From NCBI RefSeq assembly GCF_009689005.1, contig NZ_AP021879.1, forward strand, positions 6,543,724 through 6,607,723: a stretch of DNA of 64,000 nucleotides, read 5' to 3'. This document shows positions 27,057-35,040 of this stretch, piece by piece (position 1 is the first letter of the stretch; each line of letters begins with the position of its first letter). Made by a program: the position numbers and the translations under genes. The notes beneath the pieces were generated by a model. The model was not told the DNA's origin. It made no database searches and saw only the letters and a program-made list of their open reading frames with translations. This DNA comes from Desulfosarcina ovata subsp. ovata (GTDB lineage Bacteria > Desulfobacterota > Desulfobacteria > Desulfobacterales > Desulfosarcinaceae).

Positions 27057-28349
27057 ATGCAGTTGAGTGACATTATCATTATGCTGATTCTGCTGGGGTG
27101 CATGGCCAGCTACATCCCCGTTTTCATGTGCCTTTTTTTTACCGCCGTGCTAGGATTTATTATTTTTACCGATCTGCCCTTGCTGCTGTTGTTCCAGACT
27201 ATTTTCAGGAGCATGGATAATTTTGCCCTCGTCGTGGTTTTATTCTTTATCCTGTGTGGAAATATCATGACAGCCGGTTCCATTGTCGAGAAGCTGATCA
27301 AGGTGGCCAACGCCATGGTCAGTTGGCTACCGGGGGGACTGGGCATGGCCGGCGTGCTGGCGTGTGGTCTTTTCGGTGCGATTTCCGGATCGACCGTCGC
27401 CACCGTGGTGGCCCTGGGCGGATTCATGATTCCCGCCCTGCTGGATAACGGATACCCGGAAACGTACACGTTGGGGCTGATGACCACGTCCCCGAACCTG
27501 GGGGTCATCATTCCACCGAGTATTGGCATGATCCTGTATTCCATGATCAGCAATGTGTCCCTCGAAGGACTGTTTTTAACCGGTTTCATCCCCGGGGTAT
27601 TGATCATGTTTCTGGTCTGCCTCTATTCCTTTCTTTTTTTCAGAAAGAAAAAAGAGATCGTCCGCATGCCCATCCCATCGCTTAAAGAGACGATCGTTGT
27701 TTTAAAGGATGGGTTCTGGTCGCTGATGCTGCCGGTGATTATCTTCGGGGGTATCTTCTCCGGTGCCTTCACGGCCAATGAAGCCGCGGTGGTGGCCTGC
27801 GTATACGCCTTCATCGTCGAATTGTTCATCCACAAGTCAATGAAACTCAGTCAGGTCAAAGAAATTACCGTCAGTTCGGCCGTTACCTCGGCAACCTTGC
27901 TGATCATCGTCGCTGGGGCGACCTGCTTCGGACGACTGCTTACCCTGGAGGACATCCCGGGCCGAATTACCGAGTCCGTTCTCTCGGCGATTACCTCGCC
28001 GGCCCTTTTCCTGATCGCCATGAACATTCTGCTCCTGCTGGTGGGTATGTTTATGGATATCATCTCTGCCACGATGATTCTCGGCCCTGTTTTCCTGCCC
28101 ATGCTGGACGCGTTCAATATCAACTGGATGCACTTCGGCCTGATCATGACCGTTAACCTGGCGATCGGTTACTGTACCCCGCCCATGGGGGTGAGCCTGT
28201 ATATTACCGGCGCCATCGCCAAGCGGGACCTGATCTATGTGTCCAAGGCGGTCATGCCGTTTCTGGCCATTCAGATTGCCGTGCTTCTGCTGATGACTTT
28301 TTTCCCTGAAGTGACCCTGTGGCTTCCCAGGCTGATGCACTTTATCTGA
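27057..28349 (+). CDS. dctM: TRAP transporter large permease subunit
   Basis: DctM is the ion-coupled translocation channel of the TRAP transporter in the inner membrane. It has 430 residues with about 12 hydrophobic segments and family motifs GLFGAISGSTVATVVALGGF, NLGVIIPPSIGMILY and the C-terminal NLAIGYCTPPMGVSLY. AAGGAGA is nine bases before the ATG. A stem-loop follows 24 bp after the stop. Confidence 0.95.
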   Translation: MQLSDIIIMLILLGCMASYIPVFMCLFFTAVLGFIIFTDLPLLLLFQTIFRSMDNFALVVVLFFILCGNIMTAGSIVEKLIKVANAMVSWLPGGLGMAGVLACGLFGAISGSTVATVVALGGFMIPALLDNGYPETYTLGLMTTSPNLGVIIPPSIGMILYSMISNVSLEGLFLTGFIPGVLIMFLVCLYSFLFFRKKKEIVRMPIPSLKETIVVLKDGFWSLMLPVIIFGGIFSGAFTANEAAVVACVYAFIVELFIHKSMKLSQVKEITVSSAVTSATLLIIVAGATCFGRLLTLEDIPGRITESVLSAITSPALFLIAMNILLLLVGMFMDIISATMILGPVFLPMLDAFNINWMHFGLIMTVNLAIGYCTPPMGVSLYITGAIAKRDLIYVSKAVMPFLAIQIAVLLLMTFFPEVTLWLPRLMHFI

Positions 28350-28373
28350 CCGGTTGCCGCTTTGTGCGGTTTG

Positions 28374-28408
28374 CCTGCCTGCATGATCCGCAGGCAGGTC
28401 CCATTTTA
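28374..28408 (+). terminator. Terminator after dctM
   Basis: CCTGCCTGC (28374-28382) and GCAGGCAGG (28390-28398) form a 9-bp GC-rich stem with a 7-nt loop, followed by TCCCATTTT. It is placed to end the TRAP transcript. Confidence 0.7.
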
Positions 28409-28573
28409 TGCATGCTTCACGGGCCAGTGTGACTGCGTTGTGTTTCTATCCACCCTTCCGGCCGGATGTGCCTTTGCTTGTCACCGCCGGTGGCCTTTGC
28501 TATAGGTTGAAAAGGTTCTCATTTTTTCATTCCCATTTTCAATCCCATTCAAGCCATCGGAAAGGAGCCGTTC

Positions 28574-28966
28574 GTGAGCGATGATCTCGTAGAAAAAACA
28601 AAGGCCACCGGAGCACTTTATTTCAAGGACGTCGGGGGGGAGAAACCGTTTGAGTTGTGGCGGGCCTTTGACGCAGCGTTGGGCAAGGACCTCTCCTTGT
28701 TCATTACCGGAAAGCTCTACGCCCGTGAGAAAATTTCTCACCCGACCCGCCAACTGGTTACCATTGCCGTTCTGACGGTATTGTCGCGGCCGGAAGAGCT
28801 GAAACTGCATATTCAGGCAGCGCTGAACGTGGGCTGCACCCCCAAGGAAATTGCCGAAGTAATTTTTCAGACGTTTACCTATGGCGGTATCCCCACCGTC
28901 AACACCGCCCTTAAGGTGCTCCGCGAAGTCCTGCTGGAGAAAGGACAGTGGCCGATCGACGAATAA
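28574..28966 (+). CDS. Carboxymuconolactone decarboxylase-like protein
   Basis: This 130-residue all-helical protein fits the AhpD/CMD fold family. Its core reads LVTIAVLTVLSRPEELKLHIQAALNVGCTPKEIAEVIFQ. It lacks the CxxC of peroxidase-type AhpD and keeps the histidine of the LHIxxAL motif, so it is closer to the gamma-carboxymuconolactone decarboxylase branch. The start is GTG with AAAGGAG seven bases ahead. It ends 35 bp before the gcdA-like gene, so the two are probably co-transcribed; the substrate is unknown and may be an acyl-CoA-pathway intermediate rather than a carboxymuconolactone. Confidence 0.85.
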   Translation: MSDDLVEKTKATGALYFKDVGGEKPFELWRAFDAALGKDLSLFITGKLYAREKISHPTRQLVTIAVLTVLSRPEELKLHIQAALNVGCTPKEIAEVIFQTFTYGGIPTVNTALKVLREVLLEKGQWPIDE

Positions 28967-29001
28967 TCGACCCCATCAACGACAAATTCGGGAGTAAAAC
29001 C

Positions 29002-30735
29002 ATGCGCCCCTATTTCCAGAAGATGCCGATCCTCGGAAAAGAGATGAATGCCGGACAGATGAAAAGTGCCGAAGCCAATCTCAAACAGATCCGGGACGTC
29101 GAGGATCAGCTGAAAGCGGAGGCGGATAAGGTCAAACAGGCCGGGCTCCCGGAGGAGAAAATCAACGCCCGTGGCCAGATGACCGTCTGGCAGCGGCTTC
29201 GATATCTGGTGGATCCCGGCACCTGGTGTCCCCTGCACTCGTTGTATAACCCGGAGGACAACACCGAGGGGACTACCAATGTGGTCGATGGATTGGGCAA
29301 AATCGGCGGCCACTGGGCCGTGATTATCGGTTTTGACAACAAGGTCCTGGCCGGGGCCTGGTTGCCCGGTCAGTCGGAAAATATCCTGCGCGTGACCAAC
29401 CTGGCCAAGCGGTTGAATGTTCCCCTGGTCTGGCTGGTTCATTGCAGCGGGGTAAAATTGCCCGAACAGGAAAAGTTTTACGCCAACCGGCGGGGGGGCG
29501 GAGCCACTTTTTTTCGGCATGCCGAATTGAACCAGGCCGGTGTACCGATCCTGGCGGCCATTCACGGCACCAATCCCGCCGGCGGCGGATACCAGGCAAT
29601 CAGCCCAACAGTTCTGTTTGCCCACAAAGACTGCAATATCGCCGTCGGTGGAGGGGGAATCCTCAGTGGGATGTCGCCCAAGGGCTTTTTTGATATCGAA
29701 GGAGCCGAAACCCTGATCCAGGCGGCCAAGCAGTACAAAACCAAACCACCCGGATCGGTGGACATCCATTACGACGGCACCGGGTTTTTCCGATACGTGT
29801 ATGATGAGGAAACCGATGTGCTCGACGGCGTCAAAGCGTATATGCAGGCGATGCCGGCCTATGACCCCCGGTTTTTTCGTGTGGACGCACCCAAGGCGCC
29901 CCTTTTTCCGGCGGATGATATTTATCGGCTGGTGCCCTTCAACCAGAAACAGATCTATGACTTCGATCAAGTGCTGGCCCGCATTGTTGACGGCAGTGAG
30001 CATCTTGAATTCAGGCCCGATTACGGGCCGGAGGTGTATACCGGTCTGGTGAAGATCGACGGGTTTCTGGTGGGGGTGATCGGTAACCGCCAGGGTTGGC
30101 TGGGGGAAGATTATCCCGAATATGCCGACTACCCCGGTATTGGCGGTAAACTCTACCGCCAGGGGCTGATCAAGATGAACGAGTTCGTCACCCTGTGCGG
30201 TCGCGACCGGGTACCCATCGTCTGGTTTCAGGATACCAGCGGAATCGATGTGGGCGATATCGCGGAAAAGGCCGAGTTGCTCGGTCTGGGCCAGAGCCTG
30301 ATCTACTCCATTCAGTCCACCGATGTGCCGCAACTGCTGGTGGTCCTGCGTAAAGGTACGGCCGCGGCCCATTATGTGATGGGCGGCCCCACGGCCAATC
30401 GGCATAACGCCCTGACGCTGGGGGTGGCCACCACCGAGATTTACGTGATGCATGGTGAGACGGCCGCCGCGGCCAGTTTCTCACGGCGCCTGGTCAAGGA
30501 GAAGGATGCCGGCAAGCCGCTTCAGCCGATCATCGACAAAATGAACCGGATGGCCCAGGAATATCACGACAACTCACGTCCCCTCTACTGTGCCTGCAAA
30601 GGCTTTGTCGATGAAGTCGTCAAAATGAACAAAATCAGGCGCTACCTGGCCGCTTTTGCCGGTTGTGCCTATCAGAACCCCAAGTCGATCTGCCCCCACC
30701 ACCAGATGCTCACCCCCCGTGTGATCAGGGGATAG
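29002..30735 (+). CDS. gcdA: Glutaconyl-CoA decarboxylase carboxyltransferase subunit
   Basis: This is the alpha subunit that moves the carboxyl group of glutaconyl-CoA to biotin in the sodium-pumping decarboxylase. It has 577 residues and matches Acidaminococcus GcdA closely from memory: MRPYFQKMP start, NRRGGGATFFRHAELNQ, GTNPAGGGYQAISPTV, GGKLYRQGLIKMNEFVTLC and a C-terminal NPKSICPHHQM. Both crotonase-like carboxyltransferase halves are present. ATG 29002 is chosen over 28948, which lies inside the previous gene, because GGGAG precedes it. No GcdB, GcdC or GcdD is nearby, so it would need partners from elsewhere. Related propionyl/methylcrotonyl carboxyltransferases are the alternative. 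Confidence 0.9.
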   Translation: MRPYFQKMPILGKEMNAGQMKSAEANLKQIRDVEDQLKAEADKVKQAGLPEEKINARGQMTVWQRLRYLVDPGTWCPLHSLYNPEDNTEGTTNVVDGLGKIGGHWAVIIGFDNKVLAGAWLPGQSENILRVTNLAKRLNVPLVWLVHCSGVKLPEQEKFYANRRGGGATFFRHAELNQAGVPILAAIHGTNPAGGGYQAISPTVLFAHKDCNIAVGGGGILSGMSPKGFFDIEGAETLIQAAKQYKTKPPGSVDIHYDGTGFFRYVYDEETDVLDGVKAYMQAMPAYDPRFFRVDAPKAPLFPADDIYRLVPFNQKQIYDFDQVLARIVDGSEHLEFRPDYGPEVYTGLVKIDGFLVGVIGNRQGWLGEDYPEYADYPGIGGKLYRQGLIKMNEFVTLCGRDRVPIVWFQDTSGIDVGDIAEKAELLGLGQSLIYSIQSTDVPQLLVVLRKGTAAAHYVMGGPTANRHNALTLGVATTEIYVMHGETAAAASFSRRLVKEKDAGKPLQPIIDKMNRMAQEYHDNSRPLYCACKGFVDEVVKMNKIRRYLAAFAGCAYQNPKSICPHHQMLTPRVIRG

Positions 30736-30871
30736 GAGAGCGGCTACCAGGGCGATCCGTATTTGGATCTATTTTGATCTTAAATACGATAATCAGGCTC
30801 TCCGGGTATTGTGACAGGTTCAGGGAAATCAACGCGCGGGTGAAACCTTCCCGGAAACAGCTTGCCAGCCC

Positions 30872-31111
30872 ATGCACGCCGAAACCGGCGCGGGTGACGG
30901 TGCGGCCCTTCATCCGGGGATCCTCGGACCGTTTTTCTGGACCCAGTTTTTGGGCACATTCGTTGCCATTCTTCTTGGCACCATGATGCGGCTACCCCAG
31001 CGTTTCTGGGCGCGTGTGGAACTGGTGGCCGGCCGGCCAGTGGCGCTGGCGCGGGTAACCGCGGGCAATTTGCGTGAGCGGGTGGTGGCCCTGTGTGGGA
31101 GTCGAAGTTGA
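30872..31111 (+). CDS. Possible small protein, unknown
   Basis: The 398-bp gap between gcdA and tdh holds an open frame of 79 codons with high third-position GC similar to real genes here. It has one hydrophobic segment, GPFFWTQFLGTFVAILLGTMM, followed by a basic helix, so a small membrane protein or the tail of a degraded gene is possible. There is no clear ribosome-binding site and I recognise no family. Confidence 0.25.
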   Translation: MHAETGAGDGAALHPGILGPFFWTQFLGTFVAILLGTMMRLPQRFWARVELVAGRPVALARVTAGNLRERVVALCGSRS

Positions 31112-31133
31112 GAAGCATGGCCCGGCGGGAAAA

Positions 31134-32174
31134 CTACACCCACTCCAAGATCACCTTGCCCGACTGGCCGGAGCGCATCACGTCAAAGGCCTGCATGAAG
31201 TCATCCACAGGGAAACGGTGGGTGATCACCGATGAGATGTCCAGGCGGCTCTGGAGCATGCTGGTCATCTTGTACCAGGTCTCGAACATTTCGCGGCCAT
31301 AAATGCCTTTCAGCTTCAACCCCTTGAGGATAATCTGGGTCAGGTCCAGGGAGACTTCACCGGTGGGAATGCCCAAGATGGCGACTCGGCCACCGTAGTT
31401 CATGGCCGCCAGCAGATCCCTGAAGGCCTGGACGTTACCGGACATCTCCAGGCCGATGTCGAAGCCTTCCTTCATTTCCAGTTGCCGGACGGTATTATCG
31501 ATGGACGTGCGCGTCACATTGATGGCGGCGCTGGCGCCCATGCGTTCGGCCAGTTCCAGGCGGTAATCGTTGACATCGGTGATCACCACGTGGCGGGCCC
31601 CCACGTGGCGGGCGATGGCCACGGCCAGGATGCCGATGGGCCCGGCACCGGTAATCAGAACATCCTCACCCACCAGATCGAAGGAGAGGGCCGTATGGGC
31701 GGCGTTGCCGAAGGGATCCAGGATGGCGGCAATATCGTCGCTGATGGTTTTCGGGACCTTGAATACGTTGGACGCCGGCACACTGATATACTCGGCAAAA
31801 CATCCCGGTCGGTTGACGCCGACGCCGATGGTGTTGCGGCACAGGTGGCGCTTGCCCGCCCGGCAATTGCGGCAGTGGCCGCAGGTGATGTGCCCTTCGG
31901 CGGAGACCCGGTCCCCCGCCTTCAACCCCCTGACTTCGCTGCCCATGTCGGTGATGATGCCGACAAATTCGTGGCCGATGGCCATGGGGGTGGGGATGGT
32001 GCGTTGGGACCATTCGTCCCAGTTGTAGATGTGAATGTCCGTCCCGCAGATGGCGGTTTTGACGATTTTGATCAGCACGTCGTTGTGACCGATGCGGGGG
32101 AAGGGCACCCGGTCCATCCAGATACCGGGTTCGGGTTTCAGTTTGACGATGGCCTTCATGGTTTCCATTTGCAC
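31134..32174 (-). CDS. tdh: L-threonine 3-dehydrogenase
   Basis: Tdh oxidises L-threonine with NAD to 2-amino-3-ketobutyrate. The protein is a zinc-dependent medium-chain dehydrogenase of 346 residues: catalytic zinc ligands in AICGTDIH and GHEF, the structural zinc cysteines in CGHCRNCRAGKRHLC, and the nucleotide fold at LITGAGPIGILAVAIARHVGA. MKAIVKLKPEPG could start at a Met five codons downstream. It lies 61 bp downstream of kbl on the same strand, so the pair converts threonine and CoA to glycine and acetyl-CoA. Confidence 0.95.
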   Translation of the reverse strand: MQMETMKAIVKLKPEPGIWMDRVPFPRIGHNDVLIKIVKTAICGTDIHIYNWDEWSQRTIPTPMAIGHEFVGIITDMGSEVRGLKAGDRVSAEGHITCGHCRNCRAGKRHLCRNTIGVGVNRPGCFAEYISVPASNVFKVPKTISDDIAAILDPFGNAAHTALSFDLVGEDVLITGAGPIGILAVAIARHVGARHVVITDVNDYRLELAERMGASAAINVTRTSIDNTVRQLEMKEGFDIGLEMSGNVQAFRDLLAAMNYGGRVAILGIPTGEVSLDLTQIILKGLKLKGIYGREMFETWYKMTSMLQSRLDISSVITHRFPVDDFMQAFDVMRSGQSGKVILEWV

Positions 32175-32203
32175 ACCAGCCTTTCCCGCTTGGAGTTTTT
32201 TAT

Positions 32204-32238
32204 CGGGCCTTAGACGGGGTTTTTCAAACAGACGCTTA
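32204..32238. repeat. Half copy of the palindromic repeat
   Basis: The 35 bases here (CGGGCCTTAGACGG then GTTTTTCAAACAG) match the right arm of the full element at 40228-40369, with a few mismatches. The match spans the tdh-kbl gap and overlaps the kbl stop codon. Only the one arm is present, so it is a decayed or partial copy. Confidence 0.6.
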
Positions 32239-33426
32239 TTGAATCACCGAAAGCTCGCGGCCCACCTTGACGAAGGCGTCGATGGCCCGGTCCAGGTGCT
32301 CCCGGGTGTGGGCGGCGGACATCTGGGTGCGGATGCGCGCCGCTCCCTGGGGCACCACCGGAAAGCTGAATCCAACCACATAGATGCCCTCCTCGAGCAT
32401 GCGGGCCGCCATCTTCTGGGCCAGCCGGGCGTCACCGAGCATGACCGGAATGATCGGGTGCTGCCCCGGTACCAGGCGAAAACCCGCCGACTGCATATTC
32501 TCCCTGAAGTAACGGCTGTTTTCCCTGAGCCGGTCGAGCAGCTCCGAACTCTCCTCCAAAAGATCCAGTACGGCGATGGCGGTGGCGGTAATCACCGGCG
32601 CCAGGGTGTTGGAAAACAGGTACGGCCGCGAGCGTTGTCGCAGCCAGGCAATGATTTCCCGCCGGCCGGACGTGTAGCCACCCGAGGCGCCGCCAAGGGC
32701 CTTTCCCAGGGTGCCGGTGATGATATCCACCTGATCGGCCACCCCGCAGTACTCGGGGGTACCACGGCCGTGTTCGCCGACAAATCCTACCGCGTGGGAA
32801 TCGTCCACCATCACCAGGGCGTCATGGCGCCGGGCCAGATCGCAAATCCCCTTGAGGTCGGCGATGATGCCGTCCATGGAGAAAACCCCGTCGGTGGCAA
32901 CTATCCGGAAACGGCAGCCGGCCGCCGATTTGAGCTGTGCTTCGAGATCGGCCATGTCGTTGTTGGCGTAACGCATGCGCCTGGCTTTGCACAGCCGGAT
33001 GCCGTCGATAATGCTGGCATGGTTGAGGGCGTCGCTGATCACGGCATCGTTTTCGTCCAAAAGAGCCTCGAAAAGGCCGCCATTGGCGTCAAAACAGGAG
33101 CTGTACAGGATGGTGTCTTCGGTTCCCAGGAATTGACTGATACGATGCTCGAGGGTCTTATGGATCGCTTGGGTACCGCAGATGAAGCGCACGGAAGACA
33201 TGCCGAATCCATAGGTGGCCAGGGCGGTCTGGGCCGTTTTGATCAGTTGCGGATGGTTGGCCAGGCCCAGGTAGTTGTTGGCGCAGAAATTGAGAACGGT
33301 TCGGCCGCCCTGGACCGTAATGGCGGCCTGCTGGGCGGAGGTGATCAGGCGTTCGTCCTTGTAAAGGCCATTTGTTTTCAAGGTTTCAATTTCGCTGGCC
33401 AGATGGTTCAACAGGCGGTGTTGCAT
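32236..33426 (-). CDS. kbl: 2-amino-3-ketobutyrate CoA ligase
   Basis: Kbl is a PLP enzyme of the alpha-oxoamine synthase family that cleaves 2-amino-3-ketobutyrate with CoA to glycine and acetyl-CoA. The 396-residue product has FCANNYLGLANHP, the VMVDDSHAVGFVG segment and the PLP-lysine motif TGTLGKALGGASGGY. The ATG is preceded by AAAGGAGG. It is the first gene of the kbl-tdh operon; 247 bp separate its start from the diguanylate cyclase gene. Confidence 0.95.
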   Translation of the reverse strand: MQHRLLNHLASEIETLKTNGLYKDERLITSAQQAAITVQGGRTVLNFCANNYLGLANHPQLIKTAQTALATYGFGMSSVRFICGTQAIHKTLEHRISQFLGTEDTILYSSCFDANGGLFEALLDENDAVISDALNHASIIDGIRLCKARRMRYANNDMADLEAQLKSAAGCRFRIVATDGVFSMDGIIADLKGICDLARRHDALVMVDDSHAVGFVGEHGRGTPEYCGVADQVDIITGTLGKALGGASGGYTSGRREIIAWLRQRSRPYLFSNTLAPVITATAIAVLDLLEESSELLDRLRENSRYFRENMQSAGFRLVPGQHPIIPVMLGDARLAQKMAARMLEEGIYVVGFSFPVVPQGAARIRTQMSAAHTREHLDRAIDAFVKVGRELSVIQ

Positions 33427-33673
33427 AGCAGCGGCCTCCTTTCACGGTGGGGGGGCTTGTTTTGCCATGTCGTTTCCCCTGGATAGGGTGACTATGGTGG
33501 GTCTTTGAATCGACACTATCTATAAATACCACCGCAGAGCGAATCCAGGCAACCATAGCCTTTTATAGCATGGGTACTTTGGAGGCAAAGGGGCGGGAAT
33601 AACGACTGAACATCATCTGATGCAGCACCGATACCCGATCCAGCGTTGGTGGGGGGATGCTTGTGTCAGCCGC

Positions 33674-34693
33674 TTAAAACCGGGTTACCTGGTTGCGACC
33701 GGTCTCCTTGGATTGATACAGCGCCTCGTCCGCCCGTTGGATGAATGCCTCGGTGGGTTCTCCGTGGCGGTACATGGTGACCCCGAAGGAGAGGGTGACC
33801 TGGCCCAGACTTTCACCGCTGTTTTTCTTCTTGAGGTCTATCGCTTCGAAGGTGAGACGCATGTTCTCCGCCAGTTTCTCGGCGCCATCGATGGGGGTGT
33901 CGGGCAGCAGTATGGCGAATTCCTCTCCGCCGATGCGTGCAACCAGATCTCTGCCTTTGATGGAATCCTTGATGGTGGCGGCGACCATCCGCAACACATT
34001 ATCGCCCACCAAGTGGCCATGGGTGTCATTGACCTTTTTAAAATGATCAATATCGGCAATGATCAGACACAGGGGCGAACCGGCGCCGCCGGTCTTTCCA
34101 ATAGCCTCTTTCAGGGTGTCCTCAAACCCCCGGCGGTTGGCAACCCGGGTCAGCGGATCTTTCAGCGCTGCTTTGCGGTAGCGTGCCATTTTGAGTTTTA
34201 GCTGATCGATTTCATGGGTCGCCTGGCGGAGCTGTTCCCTGAAGGAGCTGCTGGAGACTTCAAGATTATTGATTTCCTGCTTGATCCGGTGGACGATTTT
34301 TTCCACATCCGCTTCAGGGAGGTCGGGCACCAGGGCATCGTTGATGCTTTCCAGCTTATTTTCCGATTCGGAGAAGTCCTGACGGGTGGTTTTGATGGTA
34401 CCGATGATTTCGGCAAAAACTTTTTTCAGTTCTTCCCGAACCAGGTGGGTGACTGTTTCGGCCTGGCCAATGACGTGCTGGTTGTAGATTTGCCGCAGAA
34501 CGTCTACCGAAAATGAGCCGTTTTTTTTGATATGCTCGTCGATAGATTGATTGAGGTGTTCATTCCTTCCAGACGCATATTCGTACCAGATGCAGTAATT
34601 CAAGGGGTCTGTAGGTAGTCCATGTTTGCCGATCAGCTCAAGGGCGAGACGCAGATATTGCCGGGAGTCATCAATCGTATCAGTGTAGTGCAT
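33674..34693 (-). CDS. GGDEF diguanylate cyclase
   Basis: This 339-residue protein should make cyclic di-GMP. The N-terminal ~170 residues, beginning MHYTDTIDDSRQYLRLALEL, form a helical, partly coiled-coil sensor or dimerisation region with no membrane segment. The GGDEF domain covers roughly 180-335, with DPLTRVANRRGFE, DIDHFKKVNDTHGH and the active-site GGEEF at 255-259. The position of the RxxD inhibitory site reads KGRD, so product inhibition may be weak. ATG 34693 is preferred to the TTG at 34756, which only adds 21 unconserved residues. It is divergent from the hybrid kinase gene at 35041. Confidence 0.92.
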   Translation of the reverse strand: MHYTDTIDDSRQYLRLALELIGKHGLPTDPLNYCIWYEYASGRNEHLNQSIDEHIKKNGSFSVDVLRQIYNQHVIGQAETVTHLVREELKKVFAEIIGTIKTTRQDFSESENKLESINDALVPDLPEADVEKIVHRIKQEINNLEVSSSSFREQLRQATHEIDQLKLKMARYRKAALKDPLTRVANRRGFEDTLKEAIGKTGGAGSPLCLIIADIDHFKKVNDTHGHLVGDNVLRMVAATIKDSIKGRDLVARIGGEEFAILLPDTPIDGAEKLAENMRLTFEAIDLKKKNSGESLGQVTLSFGVTMYRHGEPTEAFIQRADEALYQSKETGRNQVTRF

Positions 34694-34809
34694 GCTGCTG
34701 GTTTCTTTCTTCAGAAAAAGTCGAATCGTGCTTTGAACCCGGACTATGGCATGCAACTGGGTGGTGCCGGGTTCGCCTTATTCATTCTTTTTGTAAACGG
34801 TACAGTTCT

Positions 34810-34838
34810 TATCTATGGGGGGAACGCGGAAGTGTCAA
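34810..34838 (-). promoter_or_regulatory. Candidate promoter for the diguanylate cyclase gene
   Basis: On the minus strand a perfect TTGACA (34838-34833) is followed 17 bp later by TAGATA (34815-34810). It lies in the 347-bp gap between the divergent cyclase and kinase genes, about 115 bp ahead of the cyclase start. The -10 match is weak. No other element is evident in this gap. Confidence 0.4.
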
Positions 34839-35040
34839 TTAAAATCAAACGGATAGAAGGAGGAAAGGGGAATAGAAATTGCTTGACCGGCATGGTTCGC
34901 CTGTGCATAATCGATTGACCCGAAAGGGTTATCCCGTCAACCTGATCCGGCATCCGGAAAACGACCGCACCCATGATGCCAGTTGCTGTGCCGTCCGACA
35001 GCACAGGCTTTCATCGGCGGCCATGGAGGGGCGAAACCCC

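Noticed and set aside
28879..30453. A 524-codon antisense frame across gcdA
   Set aside because: The plus-strand protein is a clear GcdA over its entire length.
32204..32238. The repeat half as an intrinsic terminator between kbl and tdh
   Set aside because: Its matching arm is absent, so it cannot form the long hairpin of the full element.
32092..33486. A 464-codon plus-strand frame over kbl
   Set aside because: It lies opposite the well-conserved kbl gene and has no features of its own.
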